From Cinnamomum chago (Eukaryota; Streptophyta; Magnoliopsida; Laurales; Lauraceae): a stretch of DNA of 64,000 nucleotides. The notes under the pieces are model-generated. The model was given only the letters and a program-made list of their open reading frames with translations, did not search any database and had not been told where the DNA came from. Below are positions 12,612-26,213 of this stretch, piece by piece. The stretch is taken from positions 128,236,001-128,300,000 of the forward strand of contig CP142451.1 of assembly GCA_038049695.1 (NCBI GenBank), given 5' to 3'. The translations under genes were made by a program, and so were the position numbers. The stretch's first letter is position 1. Every line of letters begins with the position of its first letter.

Positions 12612-12635
12612 CTCTTATAATGCGTCAAACCAATG
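12612..12635 (-). promoter_or_regulatory. Relic promoter of the annexin pseudogene
   Basis: On the minus strand ttataagagc is preceded by an attggtt (CCAAT) box. Both lie at nearly the same distance from the start codon as in the intact paralogue. Confidence 0.5.
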
Positions 12636-14445
12636 AAAGCCTGCCATGTGCCCGGCGTTTATTGAAGACACTTGGGATCTTCTTTGATTCGCCAAAGCAA
12701 AAGGAGAAATTGACTCGAGTCGTATATACTTTTATCACCCCCACAGAGAAATCCAAACGACAAAGATCCAGCGTGAAACACACACAGCGCCCTTTCTTTC
12801 TTTCCTTTCCACTGTTGATTAGTTTTATAGAAAAGATCTTGTCAATTTCGAATTGTGTGGTCTGTGAGTGATTCAATAATTCTGCAGCATCTGATCAAGT
12901 GTGGGGCCGAACAGGTACCATCAGTTCACAAATATTAAAAAGCAAGTGTGGCCGTTTCATTATTTGATCATTGTCAGATGGTGGTGACTGATTTGATTTA
13001 TGTACATTGATCGACCCCGGTCAGATGGAGTTTCCAATCATACATAGATCCATTGATGCTGCTATTACAGACCAAATGAAGTGACTCAAATAGAAAAAAA
13101 TATAGATCAAACAAAAGTATAAGGATCTCCAAGCCCATCATGCGCCTGGTTCTAACAAGGCCCAGCCCATGAAACCCACATTAATGCCATTATTACAATA
13201 TGAACTGAACGGAGTGTATGCTAATGTGGTCCAGCTTGGATACATTCCTATCACTGGGGATAGGAAGATGGAAAGGATTCTTTAGAAATAAGGGTTATGT
13301 CAAAGCAAGTCTCATCAAATTATCCTAGCCATTGATTTAACTGTCTTAATGTTTGATGGTTGTTTAACCATAAATTTGTTCCTTTTTTTATTTATTTATT
13401 TATTTATTTTAATCAATTCAACTGTGAGTAATGGTAAGCTGAGCATAAAATTAGATATGGTGCCTAATAAGTAATATAAGAGTGAAAGTAGCTGCATTGA
13501 TCAATTGTGGACTCAAGTGAGGCCCATAGAGCTTGACCCATATTCTCTTCTGGAGGAGTACCCCAAAACTTAGCCCTCTGTGTTAATGCTTCATTGCCTT
13601 TTTGTGGCTTTCAGCATATTACAGAATAGTTGGCCAAAACCAATAAAACCAATATTTGGATGGCATTAATACTTAAATTAATGCCAATATGTTTAATGAT
13701 CATTATATGAAGACAAATTCTCTAGTGAGCTGAGTGAAATGACATTATAAGGCCCAGGCCACCTGGATAAGTGCCATGAAAGGCAAGTGAAATTGAAAGA
13801 TCTTGCTGAAATGAGGTATGTGTTAAAAGCCAATTTCATCCAATCATCCTAGCTCCTTTATCTTAACAGTTCACATTAGCAATAGCTAATGTAGAAATAC
13901 TCCATTTCACTTGTCATTGGATGGTGTTGATTTCTTGCGCATGCCTAACCCCATCAAGATCCTTCAATCCCCTTACCCTTAATGGTTGACACTCATCCAG
14001 ATGGGCCCTATAAAGTCATCTCACTATTTCACCGAAGCATTTTCCACTGTGAATTCAATATTTTTTATTATTTTTAAGCATCGATATATAAATAGGACTT
14101 CAAATAGTTTTTATCGATGTTACCATCATTATCACAAATCTTGTTCTCATGCATGATAAAGACGCCTGAATATTTTATGTGGGAGATTTTCAAAACTTAG
14201 GATTCTTCAAGGATGTTACCAGAAAAGCCCCACCAAAAAGAAAAAAAAGTTAAACTAGCATGAAGAGAACAGAACATTTCAAATTATACAAAATATATAT
14301 ATATATATATACATATATACATATATTTATATATCTTTACAATGTAGATTGCATAAATAATTTTTTAGTAAATCCTGTAAAAAAAATGAAAAATGTTATC
14401 ATCATTAATCTTCCTAAATACTAAGAAACTTCACAATCTTTTGAG

Positions 14446-14479
<34 letters not shown>

Positions 14480-15735
14480 ACTCATTATTTTCTGAAAAAG
14501 ATATTGCAGTGTCTTGAAACATTGGAAATATTTGTGGTACCGTGCTTTTCTTTTTTTTTTTTCTTGTTTTTTTCGAGGATAGTTGGTTTATTGGTTACCA
14601 TCATGGTTTCAGTATAGGTCTTGTGAACCTGCACCCATTGTACAGGGTTACACCTGCAATGTTCCTGCATTTTGTACCAGTAATAAAATAACAACACCAA
14701 GGTATGAACTTGGGAAGATTTGGGCTTGACTTGGAGAATCGATTGGGCCTGCTAGGAAATCTTTTTAACTTCTTTTGTAAATGTGAGTGTTTTTTTCTTT
14801 TTTTTTTTGTCATTTAGTAGGGAAAGGAGATCACTATTTTACTTTCTTTTATTGGAAAAATGAGAGAATTTTAAATTTATGTACTTTTGATATGATCCTG
14901 ATTTTTTTTCTATTACCTCACTTTCACTTTAATAGTAAAATCTCAAACGAAAAGGGAATCAGACTCCGAGTGTAAGACTCAACCGCGCGTTTTGGTGTAT
15001 ATCATAATAATCCGTGAAATATAAGTTGTCCTCTCTGTTCCACTGCATGGCGTTGTACGTATGGATGTAATTTTACTGATGACTTACTCGCTATATGCAT
15101 GGAATTGTTGGCAGAGTCCAAATCAAATCATGCTCACATTCTATACCAACAAAGATCTCTAGCCAACTACCTTACTAGTTGGCTTCCACCCTAGAAATTC
15201 TGAAATAAAGGAGTGAAATTTTATCGTGCAGCTCACTCATTTAAAATTCGATCTGCTCGAAATATACATACAATCACTATATGCAGGACGTATCTCTAAA
15301 TTTTACTCATGTGGAAATTGGTTCCACGTATATTTTGATGGACTGCTTACCACTGTGTCATGACTCATGTGGAGGGTGAAAAGTACTTTCACGATTTAAT
15401 TCGTGCTGTGGCCCTACCTTAATATCACAATTCACATGACTCACGTGTTGTAATTTTACAATTCTACCCTCCGCCAGGGGTTGTTGGTTGTCAATAAAAC
15501 AGGACTGCTTAGGTTGTGGGCACTCTCCTGTGCTGAGCCAATTTAATTGGACTCTGACCTCAACCACTCATTTTTTCTGATTTCCATCCTCTTGTCCTTT
15601 TCCTTTTTAATCTTGTCTTTGCTTTTCAGTTCATTTTATGCTGCTCCTTTCTTCATCTATCATTAGCCTTTGAAGGAGAGAGAGGAGAAGTGGGTGACAA
15701 CTATCAATCCCCTTCTGCTTTTTTCTCAAATTCAT

Positions 15736-16336
15736 ACTCAAATTCATAAGATTAGATAAAGATATCCAATCCTAATCTTAAGCAACCCCCAAAAAGAAAA
15801 ATGAAATTTATTTTTCACAATGCCCCCCCAATGCTTATATTTCGGTTCCAGTTTTGTTATTTCCAGTTTTGTTATGATTTTTAAGGAAATTATTGTGGAT
15901 GTCTGTACTATCCAAGGACCAAAAAGTTGTCTCTTCAAAAAGAAAATGAAGCGAGGGTTGTATTACCTGCATTGGAAAAGGCAAGGACAAATAATTTTGA
16001 CAAGGTTTGTATTTTGATGGAGGCTAAAGAAGTGATGTAAGCTTTAAAAGAAGATCAGAATTGATCTATTGATCCATTATTTTAGACATTAAAGCCTTGA
16101 CTACTCTATTCCGTGTGGAATTTGATTATATTCGCATAGCTCTAAATGTGAATGCAAGTGGATATGCTCGCTTTATTATTCTGTTAGAAGGACTCTAAGT
16201 TGGGAGATGGCTTCTTCTTATTATGAGGCATGAGGTTAAGCCTTTCGCTTTTGTTTTTGAGCTTTATTTTGTTGGATGTTGCTTTTTTCTTCCTTCAGAG
16301 AGATCTTTACGTACCAAAAAAAAAAGAAAACAATTA

Positions 16337-16384
<48 letters not shown>

Positions 16385-17643
16385 GTTCTCCACAAGTGAT
16401 AATCTTATGAACCATCCTACCGGAGGCCTAAAATAGACCCCAGAACTAGAAAATGGGCTATGACCTAAGCTTGCACCGAATGTACATCAGTTCATATTGT
16501 CCAAATCAATAATTCAAGTCCATGTACGCAAAAAAGAAAGCCATAACCCTCCAATTTCCATACTCTTCTCTTTTTCATTCCCAGATAATTACATCATCTC
16601 ATCCTTTTCAGCAGGCAAACACAAGGCTCTCCAGTATTCGCGTTGAAGTAATGGCTTTGAAGATAAAAGGACATGAAAGAGATTTGTTTGAATCTAAGTA
16701 AAGCATGCTAGGAGTTTCGGACTGTCGACACCCAGAAACTGTTGATCATGGGCTAGAACTCTGATGATAATATGGTCATACATCTGACGGCTAGAATCAT
16801 CAGATAGTGAGAGTAGGCAGCTCGTGGAGCTAAAGGCAGAGATTCAGAACCAAAATGCAGGAAGAAACCTTATTTATTTGTATTGAATAAGAGAACGAAC
16901 TTATCAACATTTCTCCACATGGACCTAATCGCCACTTCAATATTAAATATACAAGCAAGAGGATGTGTGTGATTTTTTTTTTTTTAAATCCAAGATTTCA
17001 TGAAGTCGTTGGTATACAGTGGTGGTGGAGCAGGAATTTCTTTATGTGGGGGCAAATAGGAATTATTCTAGTTCACTAAACGGAAAGATATATGCACACA
17101 CATACATACATATGTATGTATGTACATATGTGCATACTTTCCTCACCACAAACTTAATGGGGCCCACTTAGGGACCCACTGATTATGGGACTTGTGGGGA
17201 ATGGGAAGAGACAACTTGGATGAGACCATATATCAAATCTGGGAACAATTTCATACCTCTAGCCCCTTCATCCATGACCCACAAATTTAATGACTTTATA
17301 TTAAAGAAAAAAAAATTGACACTCGATCCAACGGTCAAATCCATTTGGATAGGTGAAAACTCAATGGGTCTCATCTACTTAAGGAGGTTCCATGTGTGTG
17401 GATGGTTCAAATGTCTTATAAAGTCAACCCTACTATGTTGTCCATCACCATGTTATGGTGATGGATGTATGCACATGAATATTTCTCACATATATATAAT
17501 CAAGGGCGGACCTACTTGTATGGCATCTGGGGCAGTCGCCCCAGATCAAATCATGAATTTCCTTAAGAATTGTAATGGCCCCCTGCTGATGCCCCATATG
17601 TATCAAAACTACCGCCCCACCCCCTTCTTCTTTAGTAAGCATG
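15736..17643. other. Intergenic DNA without a recognised gene
   Basis: AT-rich sequence with a long CT microsatellite at about 16,340-16,375. Two degenerate repeat patches occur: near 17,030 (tttatgtgggggcaa) and near 17,505 (ggcggacctacttg...ggggcagtcgcccc). The second is a word pair common in plant repeats. Open frames are short and unconvincing. Confidence 0.5.
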
Positions 17644-17893
17644 CGTCACTACTAAAAAAAGGACATTTTATATCGGTTACAAAAACTGCCCTATATCGGT
17701 TTTTCATATAACCGATATAATATCTTCAGTCAAGGTTTTTTATATCAGTTAATATTTTTTTATATCGGTCAATTTTTGTTTATATCGGATACATAGTAAC
17801 GATATAATCATCGCTATATATAATATCGGTTAGCAAATATATGATATTAATTGCTATATTTTATATCGGTTATTATGAAACCGATATTATATA

Positions 17894-17960
17894 CACTACT
17901 AAAAAGCAATGATTTTATATCGGTTTTAAAAATCCCTTAATATCGGTTATTAGGAAAACC
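17894..17960 (+). repeat. Extra CACTA left end
   Basis: cactactaaaaagc followed by tatatcggtt words repeats the outer left end about 247 bp further in. It is either a duplicated terminus or the remains of a nested sibling. Confidence 0.5.
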
Positions 17961-18181
17961 AATAAAATATGCTGCACCAAAATATCTTATATCAGTTCCA
18001 CGTTTTTTCCCCCTCCCGCCTCCAAAACCCTCTTTTCGGTCCCAGCGCCTCTCTCCCTCAAAAACCCCTCTTTCCTCTGTTCTCTCCTCTCACTCTCGCT
18101 CTCGCTCTCGCTCTCTCTTCTCTCCTCACTCTCGCTCTCTCTTCTGTCTCTGCTCTCTTGCTCTCTCTGCTCTCTCTCTCT

Positions 18182-18545
18182 CACTACAACAAAAATCATT
18201 TTTCGCGGCAAATATTTTGCGAAATTTTGAAAATTTGTCACTAAATGTTGTTTTTTGCGACGAAATATTCATCTCGTCGCCTAAAATTAAAAAACCAAAT
18301 TATTTAGCGACGATAATTTTCAATTGTCGCTAAATATTGCCGCGAAAAGTTTGGCACAAAAAAATGGAGTTGGTTCCATCAAGAGGTAAAGTTTTTCCGA
18401 CGAAACTTTTATTTGGCGACATGTTATTTTCGTCGGTAAATCAATATTTTATTCAAAAAAATTTGCGACAAAAAATTCTCGTCTCAGAATTCCTTAAAAA
18501 TAATCCATGACGAAATCTTTTTAGCGACATTTTTTTTCCAAAACT
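18182..18545 (+). mobile_element. Single CACTA left end of another family
   Basis: cactacaacaaaaatcattt is followed by repeated gcgacgaaa and cgtcgc-type words in both directions, as in CACTA subterminal regions. I did not find a matching right end on reading, so this is probably a broken element. Confidence 0.55.
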
Positions 18546-20336
18546 GCAGTATATACACGTCGTTCATCTCGTCTGAAAAAAGCCAGGAAAGACCCGCCCT
18601 CTACTATTTCACTCCCGCCCTTCTCCCTGTTTCCCCTCCCAGCCCCTAGTCTCTGCCCTCTTTCTCTCTCAATGGAGCCATCTCTACAAACAAAATCCCC
18701 AAAACCAATCTCCCCATCACCAAACGCCATCTCTTCCTTCCTTTCTTCTTCTTCATTTTCCACCAAATCCATCTATTCATCATCGAAGCCTCCCCTCTTC
18801 TTTATTTTCCCCAAATCCAAGCCCCTCTTTTCATCTCTCCATCTCTTCATCATCCGACAACTACAAGTTCCAACTAGACTCCATTCCAAACCCATCTCTC
18901 CATCCAACGACTACAAGTCCCAGCGGAGCCATCTTCGTAGGATTTCTTCTTTTTTCGGGTTTTCTCTAGTAATAGCCCATTACCATCTACCCATCACTCA
19001 GGTAAGAAACCTTTTCATTGGTTGGTTTTTACTACTCATTCCCTCGTATATACATCTCAACTACCGCGTCTTTTCGCCACTGCTCGTTTTCTTCTCCACC
19101 TTTCTTAGCACAAACCCTCTTTCTTCTTCTTCTTCTCTCGGCCGCGATCTACATCTGGATCTGAAAGAGGTAAGTCTCTCTCTCTCTCTCTCTACAGTTT
19201 CTTTTTTCGGTTTCTTCGATTACAAAACTAGATCTGCTAGTTGTCCAATTGCCAAATCACAATTTTCATTGCCGCCTTTTGGGGTTTATGAACTCTGTTT
19301 GGAATCTACATATGGGAAATAGAGAATCTCGCAGAATCTCGGTAAGAAACCTTTTCGCCACACAAATTCACTTCATATGCAATTGCTTGTTTCTATTCTG
19401 AATAATATATATAACTAATCAAGAAGCAGAAAATACAAGATAGACAAAGTTAACACAATCTCCTACCAAAAATTTTTACGTTTGACATGGAAAAAAAAAC
19501 CCCAAAACTCCATCTCACAAACTCAAGCTGAGAAGAACCCCTCACTGGCTACCAACCCAAGTTGGCTTTTGGGCTCCAAAACCGTCCTTGCAAGCTCAAA
19601 CCCCTTCTTGCCCATGTCCATCAATGGAAGTTGGTGAACCCCATGAGCCAAGATTGTAAAAAAAGGAGCTGGAATAAGTACCTCCCCACCTCTCTCATTC
19701 ATCAAGCTATTCCTCTCCATAAAATCATCTGCAAAATAAATCTGCCATCTCTTCAATTCAAATACAAGACCAAGTTCAATTCACCTCTTTGGATTTGGTT
19801 TTTTTTTTTTTTTTTAACAAATGGAAATGTAAATATCACAAGGATCAGCTATTGTCGATAATTTATGTACTACTCTGTATTATGATTTAGGTCTTTTTGC
19901 GATATCAGTATGTGCTTTTAATATGTTCTTTTTAATGGAATGGTTTTATACTTCTTTTTGAAGATGTTATTCGGTTATTCCCTGTGAATTTGTGGATTTT
20001 GGTTGCTTTAGTGGAAACATGAGTACGAGGAAGTGATATTGCTTTTGAGCTTTCCTGCTGCATTATATTGTTACTGGAGTTTCTCTCTAGCTTTTGCATC
20101 AGTATTTGGTGCTACACATATATATATAGGTAATTTTCACTCTCTTATAACAATAGTCATTATTATTTTCATTGACTTTGGTTTTGTAGAATCTTACTCG
20201 TTCTGTAGTATTGGTGTTTTGAAAACAGAGATACTTCTTTTACTTTTCTGAATGACCCATAATTTTTCTAGGAATTTCCCTCATATATGGGAGGGATAGG
20301 ATTATTAATGGTTAAAAACAACCTAGGGCCCACTGA
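18546..20336. other. Pyrimidine-rich stretch with splice-like sites
   Basis: 18,600-19,330 is CT-rich and has a long Ser/Pro-rich open frame from 18,672 without a recognisable domain. Possible donors (caggtaagaaacc near 19,000; gaggtaagtctc near 19,168) make it look like a 5' untranslated and first-exon region. It could be a captured host gene fragment, but no product can be named. The remainder is AT-rich. Confidence 0.35.
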
Positions 20337-21972
20337 CACTACAAAAAAAAAATGTCTTAATGAGTCACTTTTAAAGTGTCTTAAAAAGTGGTTTGTGTCG
20401 CTTTTCTGATTACTATGCAAGCGTCTTATCTGCCGGCGTCACTAAAAGTTCGTAAAAGCGTCTCAAGAAATACATTTGTTGTGTCAGTTTCTGTTATCAA
20501 AGTGACACAAAAAAATGGTTACTTGTGTCACTTTAAACCCAAAAGTGACACTGAAATAACTTAAAAGCGTCACAAGAAAGATAACTTTGTTGTCTCGCTT
20601 TTCAAAAGCAGTGATCAATATGTTGTTTTCGGACCAAAAGTGACACAAGTAGTCATCAGTCGTGACAGTTTCCATAGAAGCGAGACACCATCCATTTTTT
20701 TTAAATAAATATTTCTTTTTTCCCCCTTTTTTGGGACATTTTTTTCACTTTTATGGCCTATTTAATGGTTTTTATCCTATAGCTTTTGTCGGTTTTGCAA
20801 GATTAAAAATAAGGGCCCAAATGCTACAAATTAGGTACTTGACAAAAAAAAAAAGAAAAAAGAAAGTAGTAGAAAAGAGTTTATTAAAGAATAATAACAA
20901 ATAAGGGCCCAGTCTCATTAGGGAGTTAGTAGGAAGCCAGTTACATAGATACATTATGTTACAATCTTCATTTAAAAATCTTCATATATCTGCAGAACTT
21001 CTGAATGAGACCTATCTTCAGAAGTAAATGAAAACATTGACCATTCACTTGAACAAGGCTCTGGTTTGATGATTTCTTCACTCTGTTGTGTTTCATCATT
21101 GCTCGTATCTTTGCAACAACTTCCACCCTCCCGGCAGCTTCATAGATGTTTGCCATCACCAAATATGATGCAACAAGTCAACACTCTTAGGCCCTCGAAT
21201 GAAGAGCCGGATTGCTACATACTCTGCAACCTTGACCTCACAGTGAGCTCTACAAGCACCCAGCACAGCACCCTATACACCAGCATTAGGTTCAATAGGC
21301 TATCAAATGCTCTGTTTTTCAAATAAGAAGAAAAAGAGAGATTTCATCACTTCTTTCAAGAGAAAGAAAAAAAAAGGTCCAATCTATCTACTTTGAATGC
21401 TTTCGGCTTCTAGTATAACCAAACGCTCATACCAGTCCCAATGCTCTCTCTCCAAGAGAGACATGATCTCAAATGCTTTGCTGCCTTCTTCACATTGTCA
21501 CCTTTAGATTTCAGAAACCTCTCCACACAAGCATCATTGCAGAACTTCTCCTGTGAATCATCAAATCAACATTCATTCATTTACTTACTTTCTAATGAGA
21601 TTCAGATCAATAAAAAGGACTACATCAGTAGATCTGATTGTTGGAGAATACTATCAACATTGAGAGGAACAGGTCTTACCTGTTTTACTGTGAGAGGAGC
21701 TTGTTTTTTAAGGATCTGAAATTTCATTGATAGAAACATCAAGATCAGACTGATAAAAACATAGTTTATCTTTAAACAACCACAATATGGAAACAAGGAA
21801 TTTAGAAGCCCTATTGATGCCAAGTATGAAGTGTGACAGATGCGGAGAAAGGAAGCTCAAAATATAAATGTGCCAAAACAAGAACCAACAAAATCAGGGA
21901 ACATTAATTTACCAGTAAATGCAGAAATGCTGAAAGTAGCTGGTTTTCCCCTCACCACTGGATTTGGAGACA

Positions 21973-22080
21973 CTACAAGAAGAATTACATTTAGCGGCGG
22001 ATAAAAACCGCCGCTATATGTATGATAACCGCCGCTAATACCTTTTGCAGCAGAAAAATATCCACCGCCACTTTTGTCGT
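21973..22080 (+). mobile_element. Lone CACTA-like end with a cgg-rich hairpin
   Basis: cactacaagaagaatt is followed by repeated gcggcgg and ccgccgct words. The partner end was not found. Similar gtggcgg/ccgccac words occur at 44,765-44,885 and 56,255-56,490 inside the annexin-upstream blocks. Confidence 0.4.
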
Positions 22081-23467
22081 AGAAAATCTCATCGCTGATT
22101 GTATTTGCAACGGAATACGGAATTCCAAATGAAAGAAACATATAATTCCAAATGAAGGAAGATATGCAGCTACTTCCATTCCTAACAAATAGAGAAGAAA
22201 AATCTAAATCAAAAGAATCGAAACCAAGAGAGAAATTGATAAAATAATCACTTCAAGTTCTGACAATATAGTCATCATGAAACAAGATATGAACGAAGTT
22301 GAACAGAAACATCAAAACAGAGAGATTTAGGCAAATTGCTTCCATGTCTGATATGCACTTATTATAATCTGGGGGCAAAAAAAGGCAAAGAGGCTGGGTT
22401 CTTTCTGTTGTGGTTTCATATTTCTGCTCAACTCCAAACAATGAGTGGATAACAATCCATTCTCTGCCCACAGTATTCAGATGCACTCTTAAAAATGGTT
22501 TCGTAGGGAGGCGAAATGGAATCAAAGACAGCCAGAGACAATCTATCTACAGTTTACTCGGGCAAAGCATTATGTGCTGAGGCCAAGCTTTATAAGAATT
22601 TGGGTGATTTTTTTATACATCCCAAATATGGTGGGTTTCTCATAAATTAATGAAATGCAAGAAAACAGACAACAAAATCCAATAGATACATTGGAAAGTG
22701 AAAGAAGGGGGTAAGTGTAAAGCTTGCAAAGAATCCACAGTAAAAGAAAAAAAAAAAGTTAATTCTCTCAAGATAACACTTCCTAAAATGAGACTGGGCA
22801 TGTCAACAACCATAATGCCCTTATTCAATATGTGACTAATTAAACTGCTTATATGTGGCCCTCTTAGTGGACTAGGCCTATGCGATCTTGTTTGGCCTTA
22901 TTTTACTTCAAGGATGCATTTGGCCCATGACCTGTGTCAGAATTCAGGGTTTAACCACTTTTAAGTAATTCACATTGCATCAGAACCTCAATCAGAGCTC
23001 CAAGTGGATGATAACACAAAACTACTAACATATATCTGGCTTCATACTTCGGTATTTTATAGGAGGTTATAGTACCACCTTTGTCAATAATTTAGAAGGA
23101 AAGAACGTATGTAATTCATCCGAGCCTACCAAAATCCATTTTGATGAATCTGGCAAAATAACTGACAATACTATTAAAAGAATACAGGTTTGCCAACCTT
23201 CTGCTTGCCAGTATCCAACACAACCCTGACCATTTGATTGGAGGATTTATAAGGAAAGAATTTGAATGGAACAAGTCAACCAAATATTCATCAGCATAAA
23301 TCAAGATTAGTCTTTTCTGCTTGGATAATTTCAAGGATCCAAACACAAGCTAACAAGTAAACTCCAGATTCAAAGAACTAAAAAGAGCAGTCAGAAACTG
23401 AGAAAGGAGAAACCTAATGCCTATAGACATACTTTAAGCCATTGGAATAACGTTAGTGCAGGAACAT

Positions 23468-23824
23468 TTTTTTTTTTTTTTTTTGCTAAAAGGCAATTGA
23501 ATTAATAAGAAGGAGAAAGGAAACAGGGCTAAGAGCCCACAGAGAGAAGGCTCAGAGAGCTACAGCACGGGGGGGGGGGGGGGGGGGGGGGAAGCCAAAA
23601 GAAAACAGAACCAACAAAGCAAAAGCAAGAAAACAACAAACTAGAATTAAGAAATAGGGAACAAAAAATTACAGAGGAGCTTCATAGGTCTACCAGAGAA
23701 AGGCTTGTTGATACGCTTGAGAGAGACAGAGAGGAGCTCAGTCAGGAGAAGCTTAACCTTCGTCTGGGAGGCTCTGAAGTTCAAAAAAATTGCATCATTC
23801 CTGCAGCTCCATAAGGCATAAGCA
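23468..23824 (-). mobile_element. 5'-truncated LINE copy
   Basis: 357 bp flanked by the 16-bp target duplication gttagtgcaggaacat (23,452-23,467 and 23,825-23,840). A poly-T run at the left is the poly-A tail of a minus-strand LINE. It encodes the same C-terminal segment as the LINE at 47,847 (SLKRINKPFSGRPMK here, SLKRISKPFSGRPLK there), so the two belong to one family. A run of 23 G residues lies in its 3' region. Confidence 0.9.
23569..23591 (+). repeat. Poly-G tract, 23 bases
   Basis: An uninterrupted run of G within the 3' untranslated part of the truncated LINE. It could form G-quadruplexes and is a likely site of sequencing error. Confidence 0.9.
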
Positions 23825-25479
23825 GTTAGTGCAGGAACATGTGATAGAGAGATTACAGGAAGGATTTCTATAGATATTAAGTACAATTAACTAGATTGGT
23901 GCCTATTTATTCAATAGAAAAAATAACATTCTTGAGAATTTTTCATATTGGAATGATCAGAAAATTTTGACATTTCAAAGATATCCTATTTATCTCCATG
24001 TCACGGCCCCTCCCCTCACTCTCTCACTTATAATTTCTTGTTTATCCCCCCTATCTCACCTTAACTCCTGGTTTCTCTCCCAATTAATCTCCATATACAT
24101 ATCCTACTGCACCTCTCCTATCGCTCATATCTCACTCCAGTTGGATGGATATACATCTTACTCATCTATCATTTCATATAAAATAAAAATACTAGAAAAG
24201 GCTAAATCTTTAAATGTCATTTGTATCTTAAGCAAATTCTAGTTCCCAATATTTCTATTTATCAAAATGTTTCATATTTTACTAATATATTTTTAATTTA
24301 CATAAAAACGCAAGAATCCATCACTCTTCTCCCAGAAAGAGTCGTTAGCATGCTTTGTTTGCATTTTAAAGTCTTAATTTTTCACTAAAAATGATATTTT
24401 CATTAACAATAATTTTCTCTTAATTTTCATAAATGTATAATTTTTATATATATTTTGTTTCATCATCATCAGAACCTTAGATTTATGAAATTATGTATTT
24501 TTTGTACACTTCTTCATTGATAATAATCTTCTTTTTTTTAGTAAATGATTTCTTTCTTTTTCTTCATATGGAGTGAGTTAAATTGATTAAGGTTACGACA
24601 AATTAATTTTTCATTTAATTTCATTCTTTTTCACAACCCCTGGATATCCCCAGATTAACCTGCTTTTAAGTTAAACACAAGAACTATGATTCATACTACC
24701 TGTCAAAAACACTATCATTCATACAGTAGAGATATGTCACAACAAGCTTGTCTTTTGAGTTGAAACATCAAGCCGGCCCCAGATCAACAGTATCAAGGCT
24801 AAATGATGATGATCAGTGTAGTGCTGTTGCATGTGCAGGACTAACTTGCTTACAAGCATATGAATTATGTGAAGCAAACTATCTATTCTAGGAAAAAATT
24901 TTGGCCTTGCAAATTTTGAAGTCCCTGCAAAAGGTGGTTTTCGAATATTCAGATCATACCACATACTATGATATCCAAATATTTCAAAATAGGCAACATA
25001 TCATGTATTTTATCCGATGCTTTACTTCTATGTATAACACCTGTATCCTTGCTATATCCATGGAGGGTAACTATCATATGCATGCTGTATCTGGGCATCA
25101 TAGAACACATGTTGCCATTCACAACCCATCTATGACATGATTCTAGTTACCGCACATCCGCACCATCCAAGACACAGCATAAATACTAAATAAAAAGAAA
25201 TAAAATAAAATTGATTTTTCTCAAATATTCAAACTAATTTCAATTTTAGTCATGAGAAAATACATTCAAATATTAAAAGGGTCATAAATTGCGAACCTGT
25301 ATTTCCTAATGTGATTCGAAGCCTATAACCATTTGGAACTTCAAAAACATGATTTCCCTGGACAAGAGATCTTCTTTGGCCTTATTTTACTTCAAGGATG
25401 TATTTGACCCATGACCTGTGTCAGAATTCAGAACACACCCTAAATTGAGTTTTCATGGTTTGCCTTTAAAGATCAATGA

Positions 25480-25640
25480 TTTGTAGAAAACTAAATAATG
25501 TTGATGGACAAAGGTCAAATGCAAGTGAAGATGATGCATACAAGCTGGTCTCATGCACCTTTTCTTGCTGCTCTTCCAATGACAAAGACCTCTCGACATT
25601 GCTTGAACGGAACTTCCTTCATAACATCCTTCCAAAGGTA
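25480..25640 (+). other. Exon-like segment, unrecognised
   Basis: An open stretch after a gatttgtag acceptor-like site and before a caaaggtaat donor-like site. It encodes a balanced peptide containing SEDDAYKLVSC and LLERNFLHNILPK. It does not resemble simple repeat translation, and I cannot name a family. It may be host sequence captured by the surrounding CACTA. Confidence 0.3.
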
Positions 25641-25979
25641 ATGGAATATAGAAGATCTGGAAAAAGAACTCCACTCTAAAATTGCATTACACAAATTTCA
25701 AAAGTAACACAAAAAGAGTATCATGCTCAAGTAATGTCATTGAAGCAAATATAAGAAACAGATAAGGGGAAAAATGGGGGGTTCTAGCCAAGACAGAGTC
25801 CTAACAACAGAAACCAAGCCATTCACTTCAAAGCCAAACCAAAAGGTCCAAACCAAGTAATAAGCCCATAGCAGAATCAGCTTGTTTTCATTTGTAATGC
25901 ACAAAGCTAAGTTGACTAGATTCAACGGTTATTGAACAAATGGAAAACAAATTATTTCTCTATTCGGAACATAACTGAA

Positions 25980-26213
25980 TTACTTTTGATAATTCCAATC
26001 AATTTCAGAATTAACATCTCTTTTCCCTCGTGATCTGTTTATTATTTTCATATCACTCTCAATAATAGCTTCAAGTGGGAACATCTTGTAGGAAAAATTA
26101 CTTCTAGCCCATAATCCACCACCATTTGGCCAGTTGGAAACAAAATTGTCTAGCAAATGGAGTGCCCAATTCACTTGAATAGGTTGAAGAAGTGGTTCAA
26201 CTTCCCACACAGC
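25980..26213 (-). other. Exon-like segment, unrecognised
   Basis: A minus-strand open stretch after a ttaatag acceptor-like site, with a peptide containing WALHLLDNFVSNWPNGGG. Composition is protein-like. I do not recognise it. Other possible captured pieces lie nearby, but no continuous gene could be assembled by eye. Confidence 0.3.

Larger units (their letters stand above)
12423..15735 (-). repeat. Annexin-upstream block, copy B
   Basis: The upstream region of the annexin pseudogene. The part nearest the start (12,423-12,800) matches 43,917-44,240, including the CT microsatellite, the TATA-like box and the CCAAT motif. The distal part (14,560-15,730) matches 44,990-45,990, sharing gtacgtatggatgtaatttt and actcacgtgttg. 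The middle is diverged. No gene is evident. AT microsatellites lie at 14,291-14,330 and 14,450-14,478. Confidence 0.75.

Noticed and set aside
18672-19322. Long open frame rich in Ser, Pro and Phe
   Set aside because: CT-rich low-complexity sequence with splice-like sites and no domain; kept only as a possible captured leader, not as a gene.
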